Source of the DNA: Taenia hydatigena
Taxonomy: Eukaryota; Platyhelminthes; Cestoda; Cyclophyllidea; Taeniidae
Assembly: GCA_036345935.2 (NCBI GenBank)
Contig: JADWOT020000005.1
Span: 1,674,001-1,738,000 of the forward strand
Reading direction: 5' to 3'
Length of the DNA: 64,000 bases
Shown here: positions 1-11,900 of the stretch, piece after piece
Layout of the letters: every line of letters starts with the position of its first letter
Position numbering within the stretch: the first letter of the stretch is position 1
Position numbers and translations under genes: made by a program
Notes under the pieces: model-generated
The model's input: only the letters and a program-made list of their open reading frames with translations
Database searches by the model: none
What the model was told of the DNA's origin: nothing

Positions 1-3000
1 GTAGCCATGATCAACAGACAAAATTCGCTTCTGTAATTTTCTAGATTTGGCATATCGGTGCAGGCAATTGGTAAGCGTTCAGTTTAGATGGCAATCTCTT
101 TGCAGAAAATAGCAGAAGGACAGGTAAAAAGGCATTCCAAAAATGAAAAAGAGCACGAATAGGCGTTTTAGACCTGAAACTAATGTTATGTCCTGCAACG
201 GTTCTAGCATTATTATTATCGGGTTTGAGCCTCTCACAGCTTGTACCGGACACTGATCTTAGCAATGCAGCCATGTATGTTATGCTTTCACTAGGGGACA
301 AGGAAGGAAAAAAACACGTCATCGCCTAAATGACGCAGCGAAACGAGAAACAGAAAAGTGAAATGCAGCGCTAGACGTTCGCTATTTCCAAAAAAGTCAG
401 ACACTCTAGACGCTACCTGATAGCGAGAAAATTCATGGCGAGAACAGAGGATCAGGCACTCACCTGGTTGGAAGCACAGTACGATACAGTAATCGTAGTA
501 TGCATTAAGCAAGCGCCGATGCAGTGCGTGTCACTTCTCAGGTGAATTAGACATCATCGACAGCACAGAGAGTACCAGCTTCGGTAGAGCTGTGACCTTT
601 AAGAGTTCCCTTACGCCTTACAAAACTATGGCAAAAGAGATAACCTCGCCCACCAAAGATGTCAGACAAGGATGACAGAAATAACTTAAATTCCACAGTG
701 GGAGTGCGGTTTTATAGTATCAGAAGGACGTTGGATGATCTAAGCACTAAGTAGCCCCAATTCCACTGGTGCGAACGGTTTCCCATGGGATACATAAGCG
801 GCGGAGTCATATAAGCAAAAATAATGTTGGATGAGTGCGATTTCTCCCAAGTCCGTACCGATTACAGTAGCTTAAAAGTTTTACGCGAAGCGATCGTGCC
901 GCTCAAACCTGTTTACGGGCATTGACTCTATGAGCTTTCTGGCACTTACCATGCCGGAAAACTAGTTATGGCAGGTTACTTTGGGGACACTGAAACGGCA
1001 TCTCCGGGTTTGCTTAATCGATTGCTTTGCTAGCACGGGTTGCTCAATGCGATGCAGAGTAATAGAGGTCCTATTTTCAAATGCGGACTCCTTACTGAGT
1101 TATGCAATGCATTATAAATCTCAAAAGCTTGCACAAATAGGTAGAAAGAACAAGACTGTTCTCCGACCGGAACAACGAATGCTTTCTCGAGGACGTACAA
1201 GCTAAAGACTACGATTAGGCCTACAATGGAGTTTCCCCATATCCAGGCCTACTGTTCAACGCCATTACCTAGGATGCCAAAAGTTGTAAAATGAGGATAT
1301 CTTCTATTACGTGCTTTGCGGGCACAGTTGCAGTAGTCAAGAATGACTCAGATTTTTTTTGGTAGTGTGTGAGCATAGTGTAACGTATTACGTGAACACC
1401 CGCATCTGTCCATGCATAGGCAAAGAATTATTATCGCGAATGTGGCCAAATTAAAGCTTGCTGAGAGGAAGACTCAGTGCATATGCACAGGCCAGTTCTT
1501 CCACACGAAATGCACGTCAAGTTTAATCAGCCCCCCAGAGCAGTGGCTGTTTTGCAGCATTCCGTCCATAACGCTCATTCAATGACCGTTCATTGCAGCA
1601 AGAAGCTTGGCATTTACTGCTCGTCATGAAATCTTCTTAAGCATTTTTAATCATTAACTAAGTAGGCTTCTTTAAAAATAATTTTAGTAAGATGAACGCA
1701 ATGTAGTTAGCACTAAATTTGAAGAACTAAGAGTTGCGCATTATTAACTTTACACTATTTATACAAGTGGTCTGACTGGCTAGCCGGCTAAGGAGGTGAG
1801 GGTTGCAGATTCCCAAAGTACTGTGCGTAAAATGCTTAGTTATTCCACAAAAGTGTGCAATTATTCCCATTATAGTTTGGATAATGATATAAGTTCAAAT
1901 TTCGTTGAAATAATGATATTGTAGCAGTCGTCCGACACCGTTTTAATGGAAGAGAGTGAGATAATAATAATTTTACATGCATCTTCATTGTCTTCTTTGG
2001 AAAAACATCTTTCCATGTCCTGGTTAGTACAAAAATCTTAGGCTATATGCTCTGGACAGGTGGGTAAAGATGTGCGCAGGTGTTATACAAACTTTTCTAA
2101 ATAGAGCATTTGCAGAAGCTTCGCAATGGTTCGTACCCAATCGCCCTCCCATTGCGACAGGATCATGGGAATGGCTGTTGACTACTTGGCCAAATAAAAT
2201 AGCCTAAAGGGACCATCATAGCTTTTTTCCTTCCTCTTTATGCGGACTTGAATCAGTAGCCTGATCAAATCTTTGCTCTGAAAACTGACTATCGATAGTC
2301 TAAGGGTAGCAATTTGAGCTGGCACTTGACAGAGTGAGCTAAGTTATCGCTACAAAATATCGCTTACTACTTATAGACCCTTATAAATTGAGACACAATC
2401 ATCAGTGTTTTGTCAGGAAGATGAAGTGGTTAGTCATCAGCAGCGCAAAACTTGGTAGAAATCTTATTCTCTTTAATTGTTGCACCTATTTTTAAGGGGT
2501 GTAAGTGAGATTTTAGCATTTTTAAGTCATTCTCACACTGAGAAATTTCATATCAAAACATTCTCACAATTTTTGAGCCATCAAGACATCCCTTGGCCAA
2601 ATCTACTGCTTCTCATTGACTTTTATGCATAGTGAAATGACGCATTCTGGGAGAAGAGAAAATCTGGCTGTCAGCATTCCAACGAATCTTTTATGGGACT
2701 TGTCTCCTTAATCTCGCACAGTATGTGGTGTGCGAAGGGTAGCGAAATCCTTAAATTACATCTTTGAATGAGTTTTGAATGCGTTTTTTGGAGGTACTGC
2801 GTTCTTATACCTACGTTTGCAGTTTTCTGCGTCAGTGCCATTCGCTTACAGTCGCTGAGATAAATCCTATTCGATACCACTCTTCCTTAGGAGACACGCT
2901 TTAATATCTTTGGTAACGAGTGAAATGATTTTCCAATGGCGTTTATCATTAAGTTAAGTGTAATTGTCCTAATGGGTAACGATACTAAATCTTTTTTCCT

Positions 3001-5440
3001 TTTCTTATCATTTTACGCTCATCAAGGGTGTGATTGTCAGTAATGGAATAATTTCATCGTAAACCGAGGCACTTTGAACTGGCAAAATATTGCAACTAAT
3101 GGATTTAAACACATAATTCTTGAACGAACGTTTAGACATTCTACTTTTGCTGCCCACAATGAAGCAGGTATTCATTGTAGCTACCTTTACAATATTCGTG
3201 GGTAGGTCTACTACCGAAATTACTTTAGACTGCGCTTCACGACGTCGTACAAATAGGACTGCCTCAATGCCAGCATTGAGCTGTATCGGCACTGTGACGT
3301 GATGCACAATGTCTTCACCTGCCAATTATTTAATAGTACAAACATGAATGCAACCCCAATTCAGCAAATTTTTTACCAGTTAACAAAATGATTGGGTGAG
3401 TATCCGCATGCGCTAAAAAAATCATTTCACATAACTGCCCAAGTCCCTGTTCTGCAAACAAGCGATCTTACCATGAAGTACATTACGTCTCTTTGGGTAT
3501 TAAGCCTCAAACATTATTCATGGTCGCTGATGTTACTACTTCGGTAGCAATGCTGCCAAATTTGTAGACATAGTTTTCGAATCTCATCTCTCATTGCCTA
3601 TTTTTCTGCCGTTTTCACAGCCAAAACTTCACTTTCACTATTGCTACGGGCATCCTTCTAATTGGCGTTCCTTGGTATACACTACATTTAAGCAAGCAGT
3701 TTAATTTCCCTTGGGGTTAATTGAGACAGATTAAACAGTGTCTACTTTAGTTCATTGCGTCGCAGGTAAATTAAATCGGGACTATTGGAGAACCAGTGGT
3801 TCCTGTTGATCTCCTAAATTTGCGCTTGATGACGATTATTTGTTGTTCATTGTAGCCGATAGTTCATTTTCGAGCTGCTAATGTACTCATGCGGCGCATA
3901 TGCTGGCAACAAAGGGAGGTAAATTGTGAGTTCTTAAATGGGGTGTAAAATGAGGACTAATTGAAGGTGGCCCAAAAATACTGCAGAATCTTATGTACAT
4001 CTTATTCAATGTGCTAGGGTTCTGCTATTTTAGTTGTGATTTCAACTATCAGCTGCTTTTGTAAACCATAGTGATTTAAAATTTACAGCTCTCACTGCTA
4101 ACTTCTTCGAAGTTTGTGGTCCTGGTAAGGCCTGGAGACGTTGACATAGGAAAGTGACAATGCAACCACAACAGTAACCTGACCCTTATCCCTGCTCTAA
4201 AATGGATCAATTCATGTTGAAAAATATATGAGAGACTAATTTTTCATTCATCTATACACATGTGCGTGTAGTTGGGCGACAAGGCACGTGAAGGAGAGTA
4301 ATGGTCTCGAAAACACAATGTACTTTTGCTGGAGGAGGTAGAGAATGCTATACTTCCCAAGGCATCAGTGCATCTCAATTTCCTCAGGTTAGGAGAGGGG
4401 CATTCTTCTCCTTTTAATCAGAAGTATAACAGAGTAACTAAACCTAATGGATATGAATAAACTAGCATTATTTTTGGCATTGTATACACGGTCGCTTCCT
4501 CTAGCTTGGCTCAATCAAATAGGCGTTTCTATTGTTTCCATTAAGGCCAATGTACAACCCATATAACTTGTCTTTTGGTTGCTGGCCTTAAGTTTTGCAT
4601 GTAAAAGAAAGCTATAAACATAGTAAAGTACATTTAACAGAGAAAACAATAGGAAAATATTTGGACCGCTGTCAACTTTGACTAACATATCGAGGCTAAG
4701 TTGGTAACATTCTTATAAATATCTGATAAACTTGGATTAAGTAGAGATTTGTCAAATTAACAGAGCTCGTATGTATCATAGGGAGGATTGAGCTAGGTCA
4801 GCAAAGTGATTGCATTGCTAAGTGACAGAAGGGTGGCTGGCGGGCTATGAAGATCAGATGTAAACTACTGGCGCTGGAAGCAATAGGTGATTAGAAATTT
4901 AAGCTTTTGAAGCGATGATAATTCTTGCGATTGCATTTTGGGACCTAAGAATGTCTGGAATTGGTTTGCTTTTGCAAGCATATCTTGAAAAGAAATTCAA
5001 GACCTTACGTTTGCTATTGCATTTTGCCTAACATTACGTCTGAAAAGTGTGCAATCCTCCCCTGTGCCCAACTTTCGGGGGATAATTGTGCTGGTGCACC
5101 CATTATTCATCCATTTAAATTAACAATTAAAAGTGTCTTTCTAGCTGGGACGAAAAAATGCCAAAATTTGCTTGTTTTGAGCAATCGTCTCAGCGTAGGT
5201 AGTCGGAGTCTACAAATGTTCCTCATCAATGGGGAACTATTAGAAGTGTGCGCTTTAAAAGGGGAGGGTAAAAAGCAAAATAGTCAACCATCATAGAAAT
5301 TCTGTTCAAACATCTGGGATTTCTATAACTAGCCTACGAAACTCAACTACCTCCGTTCCAAAAATTGTGAAGCATCGTGTAGAGACAACTTATTGACACA
5401 ATTGATGAATTATCAGTTGTCCATAGATTTAAAACAACCT
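1..5440. other. Non-coding DNA, no gene recognised
   Basis: I see no supported gene, RNA gene or repeat array here. The longest open stretch (4,961-5,296, plus) is 111 codons, uses a non-ATG start and has no recognisable motif. The part from about 1,640 to 1,990 is strongly AT-rich. A weak tRNA-like patch near 1,775-1,835 contains the 10-bp palindrome TAGCCGGCTA but cannot be folded as a tRNA. This is probably intergenic or intronic sequence of an intron-rich genome. Confidence 0.6.
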
Positions 5441-5445
5441 CTTGA

Positions 5446-5517
5446 GGTCCCCTAGAGACTCGAACTCAAGTCTTACGGCTCAAAATCCAGAATGCTGATC
5501 ACTACACAATGGTATGG
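5446..5517 (-). pseudogene. Decayed tRNA-Gln(TTG)-like sequence
   Basis: Read on the minus strand, this 72-base stretch aligns over its whole length with the eukaryotic tRNA-Gln layout. It has an A-box region (GTGTAGTGATCAGCA), the TCTGG stem followed by a loop with TTG in the anticodon position, a T loop TTCGAGT flanked by a mostly paired stem, and a 3' end GGGGACC close to that of tRNA-Gln. The 5' half of the acceptor stem does not pair with the 3' half, and the 3' half of the anticodon stem is changed. The sequence is therefore a pseudogene or the head of a tRNA-derived SINE rather than a working tRNA. Two weaker lookalikes of its A-box part lie on the same strand near 5,705-5,727 and 6,055-6,082. 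Similarity to tRNA is seen directly; SINE origin is inferred. Confidence 0.55.
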
Positions 5518-5705
5518 ATGAGAGGCCATGGATAGATGGACAAATGGAGGCATGTGGATAAAAAAGGTATAACAAAGGAGGACAGAAGCAGGGGGTGAGC
5601 AAGGGGGGTTTGGATAGTAAAGAAGAAGATGATAAAGGTAAAACAGTGTGAAGAAGGCGTGGGAGGACGAAAAATGGAAAGTAAAAGGCGAAGGTGGGAT
5701 GAACG
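5518..5705 (+). repeat. Purine-rich tract
   Basis: This stretch of about 190 bases is dominated by A and G on the plus strand, with runs such as GGGGGTGAGC and AAGAAGAAGATG, and has few C residues. It follows the tRNA-Gln-like sequence directly. It may be the tail of a tRNA-derived element or a degenerated microsatellite. A short open frame runs through it (from 5,648 on the plus strand, and in antisense), but the skewed composition explains the lack of stops, so I do not call a gene. Confidence 0.45.
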
Positions 5706-6361
5706 CTAATGATCACACAATGTCACCACCTCGGGACCTCGTTGTCTACCTGGGGTTATCACGCCGGTCCGGGTTATTTCACGCACTGGCAATGGCCCCG
5801 AAACGCTCGAATTCACTGGTTCACCTTACCTCACTCACTTATTCTCCTCTCTTCTTCATTTACCCACTTTGCTACTCTTTTGTGGTATTTGCTGCATGTA
5901 GATCGCTTTGCAGCACCTCCTTTTGCAGCGCACTTATTCGCGTAGATGGAGTCGCATATTATCGCCTTGGATTAGGGGGTGCTGCTTCTAGAGCGACTAA
6001 TACTGTTGATGGCAATGCATTTGGTGGCCGTTGTGATGCCGACGTTACCGCTTAAATGTTGACCACTACACAGTGGTACCGTCATCGCTATTACCACCAC
6101 GACAAGTGTGACCACCGCCACTCCTCCTCCTTGCTCATCGTCGCTGGCTGACACGTCTGCTTCATAAGACCTCTGCCGCAAACACAGATACTATAACTGG
6201 AACAGGCATCATCGGAAGTAGAAATAATTCACACTTACGATAACTTTGACACTAACGTACTGCTGGCGCAAAGAAAAGACTGATATAAGAAGAAGACATG
6301 CTAAATGATTGCAGCGAATGATGATGATGAAGGAAAGGTGGGGAGCGAAAAGATGTCCGTT
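5706..6361. other. GC-richer non-coding stretch within the tRNA-like island
   Basis: GC content is visibly higher than in neighbouring DNA. Open frames of 78-135 codons exist on both strands (for example 5,648-6,055, plus), but none shows a recognisable domain or convincing splice boundaries. Copies resembling the A-box part of the tRNA-Gln-like element occur on the minus strand near 5,705-5,727 and 6,055-6,082. A mosaic of old tRNA-derived insertions is the simplest reading. Confidence 0.35.
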
Positions 6362-6426
6362 GACTCTGCAGCCCACTGGTTAGAATACGGATTGGAAGAT
6401 TGTGGGCGCGAATCTAGGCTGGAGTC
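6362..6426 (+). pseudogene. tRNA-like sequence with pairing ends
   Basis: This is a 65-base block whose first five bases (GACTC) pair perfectly with its last five (GAGTC). Between them are a D-arm-like GCCC-ACTGGTTA-GAAT segment, an anticodon-arm-sized segment and a B-box-like CGCGAATCT. It is about seven bases shorter than a normal tRNA and the T stem does not close. I read it as a decayed tRNA or SINE head of uncertain amino-acid type. It lies between two other tRNA-like sequences on the opposite strand. Confidence 0.35.
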
Positions 6427-6580
6427 ATATAAATCCTCCATCTCCCGCGCTGATTGTAGTAGCGCCGTGCCTGTCCATAAACGAATTGCAGGGAGAAGGA
6501 TGGAAGAAATATCCACTTTGATACTGGAGGCGAAGGGTGGTCAGTCGGACTAAAAAGGGAGAATATGGAAGAGTTATTAT

Positions 6581-6650
6581 GCCTAGTGGGAGGCTCAAAT
6601 CCTCGACAAACATTATTAGGGCGATGCCCTAACGCACTGACCTATACCAC
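6581..6650 (-). pseudogene. Decayed tRNA-Ile(AAT)-like sequence
   Basis: On the minus strand the order is TAGGTCAGTGCGTTAGGGC (A box and D arm), CTAATAA (the anticodon loop of tRNA-Ile AAT), and GAGG-ATTTGAG-CCTC (T arm with four pairs). This matches the layout of eukaryotic tRNA-Ile. The anticodon stem does not pair, a few variable-region bases are missing and no acceptor stem forms, so it is a pseudogene or SINE head. Its 5' end runs straight into the (ACC)n array. Confidence 0.45.
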
Positions 6651-7021
6651 CACCACCACCACCACCACCACCACCACCACCACCACCACCACCACCACCA
6701 CCACCACCACCACCAGCCAACTACCACCGACCACCACACCTACCACCACCACACCACCACACCACCACACACCACACCACCACCACCCCACCCACCACGA
6801 CCACACACACCACCACACAGCCACCACCACCAACACGGAACACCACCACCTGACCACACCACCACGCTACCTTACTACCAGCACCACCACCACACACCAC
6901 ACACCATCCACCACCACAACCACTCACACCACCCCCACCACACCACCACCACACCACACCACCACACCCCAGCCACACCACCACCACCACCACCACCACC
7001 ACCACCACCACCACCACCACC
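6646..7021 (+). repeat. Interrupted (ACC)n microsatellite
   Basis: Two near-pure (ACC)n blocks (about 6,646-6,715 and 6,976-7,021) are joined by roughly 260 bases of degenerate ACC/CAC/CCACA repeats. G is almost absent from the plus strand throughout. The minus strand is therefore GGT-repeat, which can in principle form two-tier G-quadruplexes. Open frames through it read as poly-Thr/His/Pro on plus and poly-Val/Trp/Gly on minus. These are artefacts of the repeat. Confidence 0.95.
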
Positions 7022-7200
7022 AATCCCCTTCCTTCCTTACTTCCCTCCATCCCTCCTTTTTCCTTAACTCTCTCCAATACTACCTCATTCTTACGCCCTT
7101 ACCCTCACACTCACTCCTCTATATTCACTCTTGATGCACACCTTCCCTTTTCTCTCCTTCTTTCCTCACTCATCTCCGTTGCCGACCTCGCTCTTTTGAC
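7022..7200 (+). repeat. Pyrimidine-rich tract after the ACC array
   Basis: About 180 bases of C and T with runs such as CCTTCCTTCCTTAC and TTTTCTCTCCTTC on the plus strand and hardly any G. It continues the strand asymmetry of the (ACC)n array, so together they form a G-poor strand of about 550 bases. Confidence 0.6.
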
Positions 7201-8668
7201 AAGATGCTATGCCTTGCTGCTATGGCACAGAGAATGACATGTGTGGTAGTTCAGGTGTGACCAGTGGAGTTGCGCATTGCACCAGTAGACAAGGAATTTC
7301 TGAGAAACAGATGCTTAGCGGCCTTCCTAGCACAGGGTTAGAACACTTCCCCTGTGAAATGGGTCAGTTATGCCTACCTCATCAGCTCAGCTTCGCCGTG
7401 TCCCGTTTCCTTCACAGCTACCTGCTCTAGCTTCGTACACACTTAAACTGACGGTGCGAATGTGTGAGTGATTAGACGGGCTGCAGTGACTGACAGATGG
7501 TTGAGGAACGAGGCTTGGCACGACAGAGCAGAGGTTGGCTGACACTACTTTATCCACTTAGAAATTCAGCATATGTGTAATCTTGTTTCTAGAAAGTGGT
7601 GTGATTTATTTAATACCGTTTTGCACTTTAGCAGAAAATAGGTGAATGAGGAAGATAACGTTTCGGACTTTTAGTCGAAATAAAATTCAAGTTGCACACT
7701 TGGAGTCCTAGAGTATTCTTTGTCACGATACTTCAGGTGGCTGCCCGCTGGTAATGGTTCCATGATGCAGAAGGCATAACACTACTCACAAATTCGATAC
7801 ACTGCTAGTTTATTTATGCCACACTCGTCTTGGCAGATGTCGCTCAGAGCACCCGCATGCTTTTATTTTTCACTAATTCAAGACGGCAGCAATAACCTTA
7901 GTGTTTCTGTTTGTTTTTGTGCTGTTCTGTCAACGAATCATTCTTTTGTGGTCTTTCAAACATCCTGTAATCGATGACCACACTTTATTGTTCATTTTAA
8001 GGTCTGAGCAGTTGTCTGAACACACGATTGGTGAACACGAATCCGTCGATGGATAGAACGCCGTCTGCAACTGAGGATGAAGCGTAGTCTGAATGAGTAC
8101 AGCCTTGGTCACTGTCTTCCATTCATACGTGACTATTGTGCTTAATCCAAAGGTCTGAAGGCTAAGGCTAGAATTGCCAGCATTACTACCTTGATAGCTG
8201 AGATAATGGATCTCTTCTCCTTTGGAAATCCCTTACTTAGACAGGGCCCGCTCAAATTACATGGCGTATGGCTGAAAAAATTAGTTAGCTTATCGATTCC
8301 GAGCGATTGTAGGAGTCCACCTACACATTCTGGAGTCGGTAATCCGGATAAGGTGCAGGATGCAGGTCAATGGCACATCTTGACAAAGATTGCGTGAGGC
8401 AAGTAAATTTAGTTTACCTATGGAGGTGCCAGAGTAGCCACATCCAAAACATGCGTATGCATGTGGTTGTTGGATAAATGAGCCTTGCTGTTTGCGTTCG
8501 AAGATTAAAGCGATGAAGTAGTATGAAACGAAATAAACTTAAATTAACTGGAAAACTCACACCCAATAGCATAAAGGATTTCTACTCAAACGAAAATAGA
8601 AATGCATAAGGCAAAGAACGGTAGGACTATTTCATGATTCCTGTTTGACATGACCGAGTAATCAAAGG
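7201..8668. other. Non-coding DNA, nothing recognised
   Basis: Only short open stretches of 60-73 codons occur here. None has a recognised motif or good splice boundaries. No repeat array is seen. Confidence 0.5.
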
Positions 8669-8870
8669 CTAGTTGCAAGCGACAGCAGCCGCCTGCTCGT
8701 CATTTACTTCCTTCGGCCCATATACTGCTTGGTTAGGTGGGCCCTTAAGTAGCGCGTAAGCTTTTCCGAGGTACATCGTATCTCTACGCCACCCCAATCT
8801 ACCCATTCTTTTTGCAACAAACGCGCACACGTAATTTACGCGAGCGCTTATTGCTGTGTGGTCGATGCGT
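8669..8870 (-). CDS. Possible terminal exon of an unknown gene
   Basis: A minus-strand open frame ends at a TAG at 8,669. Its last 60 or so codons look more protein-like than the surroundings, being rich in charged and aliphatic residues with motifs such as RLGWRRD and YLGKAYALLKGPP. Local GC is raised. A GTAAGTAT donor-like site lies just upstream on the same strand, but the nearest acceptor has a poor pyrimidine tract. I recognise no family. This is a weak candidate and may be chance. Confidence 0.18.
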
Positions 8871-8908
8871 AATATACTTACAGAAAAGCATGCGATATCT
8901 GGAGACAC

Positions 8909-11900
8909 CCAAATGTTAAAGTCGCCCTAAATGAGAGGATTTATTCTCTAGTGTAATGACTGTGCGATAATCTGCCATGAAATGCATATTTTCTTGCACC
9001 CAACCAATAAATTAATATCCATGAAAAGCAAAGGACATAACGACTTACAATATGGATGACAGTACTCAAGTCTAGTCCGTGCTGGCTTTTGGTTTTGCCC
9101 AAGTTGTGGATTGTAAAACCCAAAATTTTCTGCACCTCTGCGATGGACAGCAGACGTTTTTAAAACTAACTTCTTAAAACAAATCGCCTCTAGGAGGCTT
9201 TATGCAATTATTTTGCGCGATAATGTTACACTTGCTCCTGGATAATTTGACTGACACATAAAAGTCAAAATTTCATAGGAAAATGACGAACCTATCCGAC
9301 AATTGCCATTTAAAACGGTTTATATCAGACCATGTGGGTGCCCATTGGCAGTAAACAGACAATGGCATGGATGCCAATGTTGCAATAAGTTTTCACCATG
9401 CACACGAAGTCATGAGATTCTATTTTAGTGCATTGCATTTGTAATGGGTGGGTAGCGATAAATTTTGTAAGCATGACTCCGCAGCAATGTCCTGACGTCC
9501 CCCGGCGCCAATTGTTCAAGCCTTCGCATCTTGGTCACACAATAAATCCACGCTAGCAAACCCTGATAATGGTAGGCCTTAAAAGCCTTTACATGCTCTG
9601 TCCTTAGGTTTCTTCTCTGTTTGCTTACAACTTCTGCTTTCATTACATTTGGTCGCATACATTGTTAACAATTTTGGCACGAAATAGCTCACAACGTAAA
9701 ATCTTTGATCTACCATCTGAGTTGGCTTTAAAGGCGTGCACATACTCTAGCATCTCCCATCCGGTTAAGCTCTGCACGGCTAGTCCAGGATGGAAAAGGA
9801 TTCTTTTTACGCATCGATTTTCCACCCTCGTGTGGCATCTCAAATAAAAAGAAACCTTTAAAAATGACCTTAGTCATCTCACGATTAGCTTTATTTTTGA
9901 GGGGAGCATCATTGAGGAGGATTAAGTGTTCCTTAGACGTCACACGTAGCACTTTGTAGAGGTTGTGATGACGCTCCTTCTCCATAGATTGCTCACTATG
10001 GCGAATCATAACCAGCGAGTACGGATTTGAACATACCAGCCAGTTTTCATCAGCTGAGCTGTAGTATATTCTTTTGCCTTTAAAATGGGGCAAAGCCGTT
10101 GAAAGCCGAATGCCCCGTCCATATTTGACGAGATTATGTATTCCAGATGTTTAACTTGACACCTTCAGTCTGGATGGACAAATAGGTGGTTAAGAGCTGC
10201 AGTCTTAATAAACTGATAAAGTTGCACTGTAAGGAGAATGCTACTTAGTTCATAATTCACGCAGAGCCTTGTGTACTTAGCTTGATTTTGTGCGTATCAC
10301 TTTTCGTGGCGGTAAGATTGTAGTAAGGAAAGTTCACTTTTAAGCCTTTATGCCAACGCCTCACAGGCAACCTTCGCGCTGGTGCAGCTGATAACAGAAT
10401 TTTGAGGTGCATTTAGTTAACGTTTCCGAGCATATCTGTTTCCTCTCGTGATGATAGCCTTCGATGCGGAATCTCAGTAGCCATCTGCCCTTTTAGTTTG
10501 TATGAAAGTAGTGACAATCGGTACGCACAAGAGGTGAGCATACAGTATTGTCGTGCGCTGACAAGGACGTAGTGGTAGTGAACTATTGCTTGTGTATGCC
10601 TACATGCAATAATTGTCCATGTGCTTAAGACGGTCCTGTTACGTATGATGCAATACTTGTCAACAGCGCTCGTGACTGCGCCGTTCAAAAATGCATCCTT
10701 CGATTTCGTTCTCTCCTGATTCTCATGTCTCTTCTTCTCTACTGCCCCGCCTTTCCCTTCTTGCACATCACTTTTCCCCAAGACTTACCGCTCTTCTTTT
10801 AGCGGTCGTTTCTATTGTCCTATACGCAGCTTTTACTGTTGATCATGCTGCAGCCTAGTGAACAAAAACACGTTGTCCCACTATGAAGATCAGATTGGCC
10901 ACTAATGCATAGATTATGAACTCATTGTTGACCAGTTTAACAAAATAATTTACAGTCGTGAATTTAAGAAATAGCACAATGAAAGCAATCGCATATGGTT
11001 CTTACTGCCATGGCGTATTGGTTATTAATGCCAGCAGATATCAACCAACTGTGCGATGGCAAAGATGTGTAGATCTTCTAGACTTATGCGGCCCTCAACG
11101 CGCATGCAAAGTGCATATGTCCAAGCGCTTCATTGAAGCTTCTTTCCGGCAACTCTTGTACGGTCAAAAATAGGAAAACACACCCCAATGTCGCCAGTTG
11201 CCTTGATAAATGCAGTAGATAAGGCCTGTAAGCATAAAATGGTGATTAAAAACATGTATGGAATTCACGTGAACGAAAAACTTGTAGCGATTTGCAGCAA
11301 TGCAGATGATTTTCAGTGTTATATCTGTTTCTCATGACACATGCGATTCCCACTCGCGCGTGAGTGCCTTTGCCTTGAGGCATTTTCGTGATATTCATTC
11401 CCTCATATTTCCTATCCACTGAGACTAGACCGTAATGTCAATCTGGTTGAGTCTTTTGCTGACTACATTGAATGAAGTAGCTATAACGTCAGACTCATAA
11501 CCGCTGCGATTTCCCAGTTGCGCAGCCGTTTCTGCCTGTAAGCGGCGTAAGCAAGCATTTCATTTGCTGTGCCATTCAAATCAATCAAATCGTTAAACTG
11601 ATAAAGCTATGGCTAACTTAAGTGTCTCCATTTTGATCATTGAATGGCTGGTGATGCCCCGACTTCTTTGTAGTTTTGAACGGTCTGGCTTATCGCATGC
11701 ATTCTGCAATGTAATGCTGAACCCCACCCTAGGTTATGTTACTGCATGATGCATGATATCATTGTCAAGGATATATTCGGAACGTAATGAAGGCCTTTAG
11801 TGCAAGCTTTTGTAAACTGTGACATTTTGATCAGATGCTTGCAATGAGAACAAGCTTTACGGCGTTTGTTTTGATACGACTTGGAACTAAGTCGTAAGCC

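Noticed and set aside
1775..1835. Plus-strand tRNA-like patch with TGGCTAGCCGG and GGTTGCAGATTCC
   Set aside because: The B-box match is poor and there is no anticodon arm. The similarity is too short to support a call.
6642..7077. Minus-strand poly-Val/Trp/Gly open frames of 71 and 118 codons
   Set aside because: Antisense reading of the same (ACC)n array.
6565..7134. 189-codon open frame, the longest in the window, rich in Thr, His and Pro
   Set aside because: It is the translation of the (ACC)n microsatellite and the pyrimidine tract. Frames in all phases of the repeat stay open on both strands.
10021..10070. Minus-strand tRNA-like patch with GCTCAGCTG and GTTCAAATCC
   Set aside because: A-box-like and B-box-like parts are about 15 bases too close, and neither the D nor the T stem pairs convincingly.
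10413..10781. 122-codon minus-strand frame with a charged N-terminus, next to a good GTAAGT donor-like site
   Set aside because: It starts at TTG on the intron side of the donor, so the donor cannot serve it. No domain was recognised.
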